Assembly: GCA_030015575.1 (NCBI GenBank)
Contig: JASDDO010000016.1
Span: 455,776,141 to 455,840,140, forward strand
Reading direction: 5' to 3'
Length of the DNA: 64,000 nucleotides
From: Agapanthus africanus
Taxonomy: Eukaryota > Streptophyta > Magnoliopsida > Asparagales > Amaryllidaceae
Of the stretch, positions 36,031 through 44,914 are shown piece by piece. The translations under genes and the position numbers were made by a program. Each line of letters starts with the position of its first letter. The first letter of the stretch is position 1. The notes under the pieces are model-generated. The model was not told the origin of the DNA. It saw nothing but the letters and a program-made list of their open reading frames with translations, and ran no database searches.

Positions 36031-36032
36031 CC

Positions 36033-36215
36033 GCTTACGGGTCCTCTCAACTCATAAGAGGGAAAATTCTCTTATAAGATCCTTACGACTTATAAGAGAA
36101 AACACACTTAGGAGTCCTCACAACTCCTAAGGAGAAAATACACCTACAAGATCCTCTCGATCCGTAGGGAGAAAGGGCTTTGTGAGACCCTCACGGCTCA
36201 TAAAGTTGAAAAGCC
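36033..36215. repeat. Hairpin array with constant CTYAC-type loop (E4, set 2)
   Basis: Five units. The clearest are CTCTTATAAG/CTTATAAGAG around ATC-CTTAC-GA (36069-36097, 10 bp each side) and CTTAGGAGT/ACTCCTAAG around C-CTCAC-A (36108-36132). Spacers carry GGAGAAA as in set 1. Confidence 0.85.
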
Positions 36216-36391
36216 TTAGGTAGCAGACCTGAACCTGCTTCCTAAGCCATCACTACTCCCCAAGATATTCAAGACAGAATGTTCTATATCGCTTATAGGC
36301 TACAAAGCAGGAAATAAAAAGAATGATGCAAAAAAAAATTCCATTCATATTGCAAAGGGTTCTTACAATCATAAAGAAGTAATCCAAATGA

Positions 36392-36898
36392 CTACAACGG
36401 CAAAACCTCAGATCCTGGACAGGGATTGAGGAACTCAAAAGTGACCTTGTCCAAGACTTTCCAAGCTTGGCGAACCATCCTAGTGTGCTTCCTTTCGCGA
36501 GCACGGGCGTCGGGGTCCCCACTGATGTCCTCCTCCCTCCGATAAGCAGCAAGAATGGCGGACTGCTGAAAGGCCTGGTGCAAGAGATCGACAAGATTGT
36601 CTCGCCGTCTCTTCAAGATCAGGTTCATCAGGTACACCGAGTGCACCTTATCCTCGGCGACATCTAACGCCCTAAGCGGCACGCCGGTAAAGAATAGGGG
36701 GAGCGCTTTCTAAATTGCTCCCACAATAAGCTTCAGAAGAGGGGAGCGTCGAGGAAGCAGTTGACCGTTGTATGCGTCGAAACGGCTCATGATTTCGGCA
36801 CACTCGGTGTTTGTAAGTTCTCGGTTCTGAGAACGCCCGAGTCGACGAATGTCTCCGTAAGAAATGATTTCATCAAGGTCATACATGTGGGCATCCAT
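36392..36898 (-). pseudogene. Small antisense gene of E4 (helical protein, one stop)
   Basis: Encoded against the element. From ATG 36896-36898 the frame starts MDAHMYDLDEIISYGDI, reaches LLPRRSPLLKLIVGAI and meets TAG at 36710-36712, then stays open in the same frame to 36392, about 168 codons. The C-terminal part has DPDARARERKHTRMVRQAW. The E7 antisense ORF at 54154-54555 has the same layout: xEIINFEDV, LLPRRSPLLQLL, then DADARGGHRRQRLDAARARL. The protein is helical, basic at the end, with no known catalytic motif. A TATA box lies upstream at 37369-37377. No function can be assigned. Some Tat-lineage elements are known to carry antisense ORFs, which fits. Confidence 0.7.
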
Positions 36899-37365
36899 TA
36901 TTCCTATGAAAGAAAATCAGCAAAATTAGCAAACAGGTTAATTAAGCGAATTCTTATAAAAAACAGGCAGAGAGTTAAACTCCTCGAGAGCAATGCTCTG
37001 CAGACAGGAGTGGTACCTGTCAAAGTCAATTATGAGGGAAATTAAAAAAAAATAATACCCCAAAGAACCATGCTCTGTAAAAGATAATGGAATGACCCAT
37101 CAAAATGATTAAAAGATCTCTTAGGATCTAAGATCTCACAAGAGCAGAGCCCTATTAAAAAACCTTAAAAAGGTTTTCTTAAAAGATCTATGATCTAAGT
37201 AGAGCAAAGCTCTGTTAATGGGTAAAACCCTAGTTTATTAAGTTTTAAACTATACCTAAGTTTTAACAGAGTTCTACTCTTGAAAAGTTCTTAAAGTTGA
37301 AGAGCAATGGTCTGAATAAGAGAAAATTCTCAAGTAAAGATGCAAATCATCTAAGGGACCAAAGG
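36899..37365 (-). other. Leader of the E4 antisense gene, hairpin-rich
   Basis: Non-coding. It contains serial short inverted repeats such as AGAGC-AAT-GCTCT (36987-36999), AAAACCTT-AAA-AAGGTTTT (37159-37177) and AGAGC-AAA-GCTCT (37201-37213). It would be transcribed leader if the TATA at 37369-37377 is used. Confidence 0.6.
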
Positions 37366-37368
37366 TCC

Positions 37369-37377
37369 TATTTATAG
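37369..37377 (-). promoter_or_regulatory. TATA box for the E4 antisense gene
   Basis: On the minus strand CTATAAATA within GCCTATAAATAGGACC. It is 470 bases upstream of the antisense ATG. The site is close to palindromic, but only the minus strand gives the canonical TATAAATA. The same context is kept in E6 (43885-43893), where the ORF is gone. Confidence 0.6.
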
Positions 37378-37465
37378 GCATTGAAGAGCCGTTTCAATTT
37401 CTAAGGGATGGCGCGACGGTTGGAATTCTGCCACCGCTGCGTTCACGTTTGGGGGCCACGTAAGC

Positions 37466-37483
37466 GCAACGGTGGGGGGCATT
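37466..37483 (+). other. Polypurine tract of E4
   Basis: GCAACGGTGGGGGGCATT immediately before LTR L1. The same tract (GGTAGGGGGGCATT) precedes L2. Confidence 0.75.
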
Positions 37484-37910
37484 TGTTTACCCCAATCAGA
37501 GCAAAGCTCTGTTCAAATTCCAAGGCGGGAAATGAAGCAACGCTTCTGTTTTCCCCAATCAGAGCAAGACTCTGTTTTAAAAGAAATTCAAATAATAATA
37601 AAGGAAGCAACGCTTCAGCTGATTTGCGCTCTGCGCTGCGCGACACGTAGCAGCGCAGTTGCGCTGCGCTCTGCGCTGCGCGACACGTGGCAGCGCAGTT
37701 GAGCTGCGCTCTGCGCTGCTCGACACGTGTCAAGCGCAGGTGCGCTTACGCCAAACAGAAAAATTCTGAAAGATCTTTCTGATCTTATTAAAACAAGAAG
37801 ATTGTCTTCTGTAAAGCAGAATCCCTTGGATCAAAGATCCAACGGTGGGGGAAAATCCCTAAATCACTCAGAGAAAGATCTCTTTAATTAATTTAACAAA
37901 TTTATTGGCA

Positions 37911-37920
37911 CTATATAAAG
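37911..37920 (+). promoter_or_regulatory. TATA box in L1
   Basis: CTATATAAAG, shared exactly with L2 (44551-44560) and L3 (55755-55764). Confidence 0.75.
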
Positions 37921-38155
37921 GTCCCTAGACTCCAAATTGAAGGGAGAATTGACAGAGAGATATTCAGAACTCCTCTAGAAAATTTTTAGAAGAACTCAGA
38001 GAACAAAAAAGGTAAAAACCTTTGAATAAAAAGAAGAATTTTCTTCTATAAAGATCAATGATCAAAGAACAGATCAAGATCTTCAATTAAGAAGGAAAAA
38101 AGATATAAAAAAAAGAGATCCAATCACAAAAAGATTAAAAAAAGTTTTACTTCAC

Positions 38156-38247
38156 AGATCATTTGATCTATAAAAGCATTGCCTTTTGATGAACCATTGG
38201 TTCTGGAATCTTAAAAGATTCTATTCTTTGATCCAAAATTGGATCAA
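38156..38247 (+). repeat. Run of perfect mini-hairpins in L1 leader
   Basis: In order: AGATCA-TT-TGATCT (38156-38169), GAACC-ATT-GGTTC (38191-38203), GAATCTT-AA-AAGATTC (38206-38221), TTGATCCAA-AA-TTGGATCAA (38228-38247). All arms are perfect. Confidence 0.9.
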
Positions 38248-39510
38248 GGTAATTAACAGTGCCCTGCACTTGTAAATCTGCACTGTTGCGCTCTTGGGTT
38301 GGCGCAAGCCACCAGAGAGCGCTACGTGTCAGCCCCAGAACAAACTGCGCTATGCGCTTCCAAAACAGAGCACTGCTCTCTTAAATTGGCGCACTGCACC
38401 AGAGTGCGCCACGTGTCAGCAGCACACTGCGCTAACTGCGCTTGCGCTCATCAGAGCGTGACATGTGTCACATGCGCTTGTGCTCATTAATTGGCACAAA
38501 GCGCCTGACAGGCCACATGGCCTGTGTCAGATAATTAATGCACTGCATTATTGAAAAGAAGGGCCGAGCCCAATTAAAAAAGGCCTAACAGGCCTAATAA
38601 AATTCCATGCATTATTCTAAAAAAAAGGGCAGAGCCCAAACAAAGGTATGTCAGACCAAAACAGATGCTGTGCATCATTCAAAGGGCAAAGCCCAAGCCA
38701 AGGCCTAACAGGCCAACTAAAAATAAAAAAATGTTGAACATCTTCAACTGGACTTAGCCCAATTTTGGCCATAAGTCCTCAAATTAAATTGACTGAGCAC
38801 GGTTGCTCCCTTAAATCAATTTACATCCGGTTCAAGGGTACATCTTTGAACTCCTCTGATATCTGTCGTTGTAATCCTTCAACGTCGTCAGAGAGGTGAC
38901 GGGTCCCGACGGCCATACATTCAATGGACCACTATGTCCCTAAACTGGAACAATAGAGCCAATTGCTCTCTTGTTGGATCTAAACGATCCCGTTAAGTTG
39001 ATCTTAGTCTGGAGATTAGGCTAACGTATCCTTAACAAACGTTTAAGTTGATCTTAGCCTCAAATACGGCTAACGTATCCTTAAACCAAAACCCCAAACC
39101 CAAATCTAAGAAAATACCGATTTGGACTAATCCACGTCCTACGGGCGACGACATAAATTAGTCTCCGCATACAATCCACGGGCAACCACAAACAAACACC
39201 CACGACACGAACTGAAATTCTGGAGAAGGAGAAAGTTGTTACCGCGATGCGGTAGCATAATTAACCGCAGGGACTTGCGCCTGCAGGGAAGAGCGTCCCC
39301 ACAATCAAAAAACCCTCGAACGAGGGGGAATCTGACGAAGTCTGCTACATCGGCCGGATCCGTCCAAACTTCTGATACACGGTGCCATAAATCAACTTGG
39401 CATCTTCGGAGTGGTGGATGGATAAAACCAAATAGCATCTGCCCCGGATCTCAGGCAAGACGTCTCTCAGTCGTCGAGCAGCCATTCGGAGGGGAACTTC
39501 TACCGATCAA

Positions 39511-40799
39511 ATGGCCCTACAAATAAAATACCAGGAAAAGGTTATGGATTGGAGAGAAGTCTTTATAGACTACTTCAAATCCCGTCGAGCACCTGAAGAC
39601 GCATCCTCAAGGCATCAGCTCATGAAACGAGCTCTATCCTTCGTCTTTGTTAATGATACTCTGTATAAGAGATCATTTGATTCCATGTGGCTAAGATGCC
39701 TGGGACCGGAAGAAGCAAAGAGAGTCGTCAAAGAAACTCACGACGGACTCTGTGGTTCTCACCAAGCTGGCCCGAAGATGAAGCTAAAGATCAAAAGGAT
39801 GGGCTACTATTGGCCCACGATGATCCAAGACTGCCTCGAATACGCGAAGCAGTACCACTCGTGCCAGATTCACGGGGACTTTGTCCATCAGCATCCAAAT
39901 CCGCTACACCCAACGGTGGCTAGCTGGCCTTTCAAAATGTGGGGGACGGATATAATCGGACCCATCGAACCAGCATCATCCCGAGGATATCGATTCATTT
40001 TGGCGACAACTGATTATTTCTCCAAATGGGCAGAAGCAGTACCGCTGAGGGAAGTGAAGACGGAGAATATCCTCCATTTCTTCAAGACACACGTCATTTA
40101 TCAGTTCGGCACTCCGCGACGGATTATCTGCGATAACGGGCCAGCTTATAGAAGCCACAAGATCAGCCGCTTCTCACAACAGCATAACATAGACTAGAGG
40201 TACTCTTCAGTCTATAATCCCCGAGCTAACGGTCTAGCTGAGGCTTTCAACAAAACCTTGACGAAGATCGTGAAAAGACGGTGTCTCGAAATAAGAGGGA
40301 CTGGCACGAGAGACTGCATGAAGCTCTTTGGGCGTATCGAACTGCGTTCAAAACAGCCATAAACACAACGCCGTATGCATTGGTATTCGGCACAGAAGCG
40401 GTACTCCCCCTTGAGATCGAGTTACCCTCTCTACGAGTGGCGGTTCATTACGAGCTAACAGACGAAGAAAATGCTCACCTTCGGCTTAAGGAGCTCGATG
40501 CCCTCGACGAAACCAGGCTCATGGCGCAACAAAATCTGGAAGCTTATAAAGCGAAGATGACGCGCTCATATGAAAGATTGACTAGGCCGAGAACATTCCG
40601 CCAAGGCGAACTCGTGCTAGTGGTCAAAAGGCCTATGATCCCCAATCGTGCCAAACGGGGGAAATTCGAGCCGAACTATGAAGGCCCGTATATCATAGAC
40701 AAAGTTTACCAGGGTGGAGCCTATCTACTCATGGACATGCATGGTGAAAGACCTTTCAGGCCGATAAATGGTCGCTTTTTGAAAAAATACTACGCCTGA
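39511..40799 (+). pseudogene. Integrase of E6, interrupted
   Basis: Residues from MALQIKYQEKVMDW hold the pre-integrase segment, then the zinc site (HDGLCGSHQ ... CLEYAKQYHSC), with WGTDIIGP giving the first catalytic Asp and ICDNGPAYRS the second. The frame meets TAG at 40195-40197 exactly where a Trp (IDWRYSS in relatives) is expected. After it YNPRANGLAEAFNKT supplies the catalytic Glu. A frame change near 40275-40290 then leads into 40281-40799, the integrase C-terminus (WHERLHEALWAYRT, FRQGELVLVVKR, NYEGPYIID, GRFLKKYYA). So one stop and one frameshift separate otherwise well-kept domains. Integrase would insert element cDNA into chromosomes. Confidence 0.85.
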
Positions 40800-40892
40800 C
40801 GAGTCACGGCCTAGGTCAACGATAGATGACGATGCCTATGTCCGCTCGCTATCTTCCTAAGCCCAAACTCTATAAGTAGTAGCCGGCAACGG

Positions 40893-41165
40893 ACCGAAAT
40901 GTCCTAAAACTAACAATGGACCGAAACGTCCTTAAACTAAAGACGGACCGAAACGTCCTTAAACCAACGACGGACCGAAACGTCCTAAAACCAACGACGG
41001 ACCGAAACGTCCTAAAACCAACGACGGACCGAAACGTCCTAAAACTAACGATGGTCCACTATGTCCTAAAACTGGCTGCCGACCGAAACGTCCTTAAAAA
41101 TAACGACGTGCCACTATGTATTAAAACTGGCTATTGACAGAGATGTCGATAAACTATCACGGACC
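40893..41165. repeat. 27-bp tandem array with GGAC-N6-GTCC hairpins (E6)
   Basis: About eight to nine units, mostly GGAC-CGAAAC-GTCC followed by TTAAACTAACGAC-type sequence, decaying to the right. Loops vary (CGAAAT, CGAAAC) while the GGAC/GTCC arms persist in most units. The unit is nine codons long, so it stays open in frame by accident. Confidence 0.85.
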
Positions 41166-41192
41166 GCAGCATCCCAAGGCTGACACAAAAAA

Positions 41193-41310
41193 AACGGTAT
41201 GTCCATAAGCAAAATGGGCACGGATGAAAACCCGAAAAGGCTCCGTGAGTAAAAACAGCAGGGCTGCCGGCGAGTTTTATGAAAACCCGAAAAGGCGCAA
41301 TCTCGTTAAA
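41193..41310. repeat. Third copy of the ACGGTATGTCC block
   Basis: Matches 21719-21840 and 21868-21985 in E4. Confidence 0.85.
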
Positions 41311-41840
41311 AGACACTTGCAAGGCCCTCTCGACCTTGTAAGGAGAAACCGCCTGCGTGAGATCCTTACGACTCACAAGGGAGCAACACACTTAAGGATC
41401 CCCACGATACCTAAGGAGAAATTACACTTGCGAGATCCTCACGACTCGTAAGGAGAACCCTCTCATGAGACCCTCACGGCTCGTAGGATTCAAAAGTATT
41501 AAACTACAGGGATCTGAACCTGTTCTTAAGCAATCACAATCTCCGATATTGCCCTACAAGCATCTCGATATTGACCCTTGTATACAATCTACGGGCGCGA
41601 ATAAACATTTCCTTAACAAAGTCTCATCAGAGACTGGAGATATGTTCATATGGCGGAAGACACTTGTAAGTCCTCTTGACTTATAAGAAGAAAATACTCT
41701 TGTAAGATCCTTACGACTTATAAGAGAACACACACTTAGAAATCCTCACGATTCCTAAGGAGAAAACGCACTTACGAGATCCCCACGACTCGTAGAGAGA
41801 AATACCTTTATGAGACCCTTACGGATCGTAAAGTCAAAAA
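41311..41840. repeat. CTYAC-loop hairpin arrays of E6, sets 1 and 2
   Basis: Two runs (41311-41490 and 41662-41840) of about five units each, in the same order as in E4 set 1. Examples: GTGAG/CTCAC at 41356, TTGCGAG/CTCGTAA at 41426, and ACTTGTAAGTC/GACTTATAAG at 41662. Confidence 0.85.
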
Positions 41841-41984
41841 GTCTTAGTTGACAGGATCTTAACCCTGTTTGCTAAGCCACCTTTGTTCGAACCGACAAAG
41901 GAAAATGATGATTCGCTCCTGACAATGTCCCAGTTGTAGCGATGCTGATGCCTAAATCGGTATCAGATCTCAAGTTCCACACTC

Positions 41985-42185
41985 GCGATAAAAAATCAGC
42001 GAGCCAAAAATGCATATGAAATAGCCGAAATGATAGGGCAACTTGCAACAAAATCAGCAAGTAAAATGTATGCATACAAAAAACAGCCGAAATGATTGGG
42101 CAACTCGCAATAAAAAGCAGCGGGTAAATAAAACAAATAACCGAAATGATTGGGCAATAGTAACTTTTCGCGATATAAAAGCTGA
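41985..42185. repeat. ACTCGC-type hairpins of E6, with compensated stem
   Basis: Units CTCGC-GATAAAAAATCA-GCGAG (41983-42005), ACTTGC-AACAAAATCA-GCAAGT (42040-42062) and an ACTCGC...GCGGGT unit. The second changes both arms relative to E4, keeping full pairing. Confidence 0.8.
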
Positions 42186-42364
42186 AATGATAGAGCATCG
42201 CGGAAAGCAAAATATATAAATGAAACTTTCTGCCCTACAAGTAAGATCATATCGATCCCTGTATACAATCCAGGGGCGCAAACAAAGAAGGAACCATACT
42301 TTCCCCACCAGGCTCCGTCAAAAGGAGAGCTAAGTCTCGACGGTTCACAGACAACCTAGAGACC

Positions 42365-42410
42365 ACCTCGACATTCGTCTCGTTACAGCAGACGCAGCGT
42401 CAGCAAAGAG
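42365..42410. repeat. Single copy of the GACATTCGTCT hairpin unit (E6)
   Basis: GACATTCGTCT, loop CGTTACAGC, AGACGCAGCGTC. Many copies exist in E4 (23235-24267). Confidence 0.75.
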
Positions 42411-42468
42411 GAGCCACGACAAAGTCCCCAGTTCCAAGACTCTATGGTTCACAGACAACCTGGAGTCA

Positions 42469-43470
42469 TCCAATGACCTCGTCGTGGAAATACGTCATCC
42501 CACATGACCCCGTCGCGGAAATACGTCATCCACATGACCCCATCACAGAAATACGTCATCCAAATGACCCCGTCGCGGAAACACGTCATCCAAATGACCC
42601 CGTCGTGGAAACACGTCATCCAAATGACCCCGTCGCGGAAACACGTCATCCAAATGACCCCGTCGTGGAAACACGTCATCTAAATGACCCCGTCGCGGAA
42701 ACACGTCATCCACATGACCCCGTCGCGGAAACACGTCATCCACATGACCCCGTCACGGAAACACGTCATCCACATGATCCCAGCACGGAAAGACGTCATC
42801 CACATGACCCCGTCGCGGAAACACGTCGTCCACATGACCCCGTCGCGGAAACACGTCGTCCACATGACCCCGTCTCGGAAATACGTCATCCAAATGACCC
42901 CGTCTCGGAAATACGTCATCCAAATGACCCCGTCGTGGAAATACGTCATCCACATGACCCCGTCGCGGAAATACGTCATCCACATGACCCCGTCACGGAA
43001 ACACGTCATCCACATGACCCCGTCTCGGAAATACGTCATCCATATGACCCCATCACGGAAACACGTCATCCACATGCCCCCGTCGCGGAAACACGTCATC
43101 CACATGACCCCGTCGCGGAAACACGTCATCCACATGACCCCGTCGCGGAAACACGTCATCCACATGACCCCGTTCGCGGAAATACGTCATCCACATGACC
43201 CTGTCTCGGAAATACGTCACCCACATGACCCCGTCGCGGAAATACGTCATCTACATGACCCCGTCGCGGAAATACGTCATCTACATGACCCCGTCGCGGA
43301 AACACGTCATCCACATGACCCCGTCTCGGAAATACGCCATCCTAATGACCCCGTCGCGGAAACACGTCATCCACATGACCCCGTCTCGGAAATACGTCAT
43401 CCAAATGACCCCGTCTCGGAAATACGCCATCCAAATGACCCCGTCGCGGAAATACGTCATCCAATGACCC
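42469..43470. repeat. 30-bp minisatellite, about 33 copies, GTCAT-N4-ATGAC hairpins
   Basis: Unit of exactly 30 bp: CCCCGTCGCGGAAACACG then TCATCCACATGA, with variants (CTC/CAC for CGC, AAATA for AAACA, CCAA for CCAC). A one-base insertion near 43174 shifts the phase. The junction of each pair gives GTCAT-CCAC-ATGAC, a 5-bp stem with a 4-nt loop. The unit being ten codons long makes all frames open on both strands; the resulting predicted proteins are artefacts. Confidence 0.95.
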
Positions 43471-43564
43471 CGTGGAACACGGCAAAAGTCAACCTTGACC
43501 TCGTGGGAAACGCCCAGAGCAACCTTTGACTCCGTGAAATGCGGATAATGTCAATCTCATCAAA

Positions 43565-43740
43565 CACTTACAGGTCCTCTCGACTCGTAAGGAAGAAAAC
43601 TCTCTTGTGAGATCCTTACGACTTCCAAGAGAAAACACACTTAGGAATCCTCATGATTCCTAAGGAGAAAATACACCTACGTGATCCTCACGACTCGTAG
43701 GGAGAAAAGTCTTTATGAGACACTCACGGCTCATAAAGTT
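43565..43740. repeat. CTYAC-loop hairpin array of E6, set 3
   Basis: Five units, equivalent to E4 set 2, including CTTAGGAATC-CTCAT-GATTCCTAAG (43640-43664), a 10-bp perfect stem. Confidence 0.85.
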
Positions 43741-43884
43741 GAAAAGTCTTATGCAGCAGATCTGAACCTGCCTCCTAAGGCATTACTACCTCTTGAAAAG
43801 TTCTTAAGCAAAAGTGCTATGCTCTGAATAAAAATTCTCGAAAGAGTGAAGATGAACAAAAGTCATCTCAAGGGCTAAGGGTCC

Positions 43885-43893
43885 TATTTATAG
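43885..43893 (-). promoter_or_regulatory. Orphan antisense TATA box in E6
   Basis: Minus strand CTATAAATA in the same context as 37369-37377. The coding part it would serve is deleted: E6 passes directly from the hairpin array (about 43795) to the TATA region. Confidence 0.55.
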
Positions 43894-43976
43894 GCACTAA
43901 GCGCCGTTTCAATTCCTCGGTTGATCCAAGGGCAGAGATGCTGCCACCGCTGCACCCACATATGGGCCCGTAAGCG

Positions 43977-43994
43977 CAACGGTAGGGGGGCATT
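43977..43994 (+). other. Polypurine tract of E6
   Basis: GCAACGGTAGGGGGGCATT-type tract abutting L2. Confidence 0.75.
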
Positions 43995-44550
43995 TGTTTC
44001 CCCAATTAGAGCAAAGCTCTGTTTAGAATTAAAATTTTGAATTAAAACTGTGCTTTTATAAAAGCGCTGCGCTACAACTAGCGCACCCCGTGCAAAGCGC
44101 ATAGGTGCTAGCGCTAGATGCGCTGCGCTCACACCACGTGCAAAGTACGTGTGCGCTAGCGCTAAGAGCGCTGCGCTCCAAGTAGTGCACCATGGGCATA
44201 GCGCATAAGCGCTAGCGCTGGAACTAAATGTTCCTCACCGTTGGATCAAATATCCAACGGATATGATTAAATCATCAATTAGCAAGAATGAAATTCTGTT
44301 GAATCTTTCCAAACAGAAAAGATTGTGCCCTGAATTTGGAACACCGTTGGATCAATGATCCAATGGTGATTAAAAATCACTAAAATACAGAAAAATTCTG
44401 TAAGGGGGAAAGATTTCCCAATTTTGTTAAAAAACAAGAAGATTATCTTCTGTAAACCAGAAGCCCTTGGATCAAAGATCTAACGGTGGGGAAATTCCCA
44501 AATCAATTAGAGAATAAATCTCTTTAACCGATTGAACAAATCAGCTTGCC

Positions 44551-44560
44551 CTATATAAAG
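44551..44560 (+). promoter_or_regulatory. TATA box in L2
   Basis: CTATATAAAG followed by GCCCCGAGACTTCAAG; transcription would start about 30 bp downstream. Confidence 0.75.
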
Positions 44561-44702
44561 GCCCCGAGACTTCAAGTCCCAGAGGGAGGAACCCCCCCAT
44601 AAACTTTGAGAAAATCTCAGGAAGAAGAAGATGCTCTCGATAAAAGAAGACAATTCTTTTCAAGGTAAAAAAGAATAGAAAGACAAAATCATCTCAATAT
44701 AA

Positions 44703-44914
44703 AAAGAAGTATTTACTTCTTTCACAGATCATAGATCTACAAGACAAATTGTCTTTCACAAAAGAGATTATGAACATCTCATTATAAATAGGGGAGAATT
44801 ATTCAATTCTCTTAGGATCACAGATCCATAAAGACAAAGCCTTTCATCAAAAAGAGATTGAAATATCTCCTATAAACTAAGAACTTTGTTCTTAGAATCT
44901 TGAGACAAAGTCCC
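44703..44914 (+). repeat. Chain of about ten mini-hairpins in L2 leader
   Basis: Consecutive arms: AAAGAAGTA/TACTTCTTT (44703-44722), AGATC/GATCT (44726-44738), AAGACA/TGTCTT (44741-44755), GAGAT/ATCTC (44764-44780), GAGAATT/AATTCTC (44794-44811), GGATC/GATCC (44815-44827), AAGAC/GCCTT (imperfect, 44831-44843), GAGAT/ATCTC (44854-44869), AAGAAC/GTTCTT (44879-44893), GAGAC/GTCCC (44902-44914). Loops are mostly 2-7 nt. Confidence 0.9.

Larger units (their letters stand above)
19584..39462 (+). mobile_element. E4: Tat-like gypsy element lacking pol, interrupted by E5
   Basis: Plus-strand element consisting of a 5'-truncated gag, then directly a long 3' region of hairpin repeats (21541-24267 and 35437-36250), an antisense gene (36392-36898), a polypurine tract and LTR L1. 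The pol genes are absent and no 5' LTR or primer site is present. E5 sits in its repeat region at a GTCTC TSD. L1 is joined at about 39462 to an integrase of the same family (E6), so E4 and E6 look like a tandem or recombined pair around a shared LTR. Confidence 0.75.
37484..39462 (+). repeat. LTR L1 of the E4/E6 family (3' end altered)
   Basis: Starts TGTTTACCCC at 37484. TATA box CTATATAAAG at 37911-37920. It matches L2 and L3 through AGGCAAGACG at about 39462 and then diverges into pol-like sequence, so the LTR terminus is missing. It is shorter than L2 (about 1980 against 2586 bp) through internal deletions. Rich in short inverted repeats and AGCGC/GCGCT motifs (37619-37745 and 38285-38510). 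Confidence 0.8.

Noticed and set aside
42469-43470. CRISPR-like array
   Set aside because: The 30-bp units are directly adjacent with no unique spacers, and the context is a plant retrotransposon; it is a minisatellite.
42473-43529. Long repetitive proteins (RHPHDPVAET-type) on both strands
   Set aside because: The repeat unit is a multiple of three, so all frames stay open by periodicity; no start context or domain supports coding.
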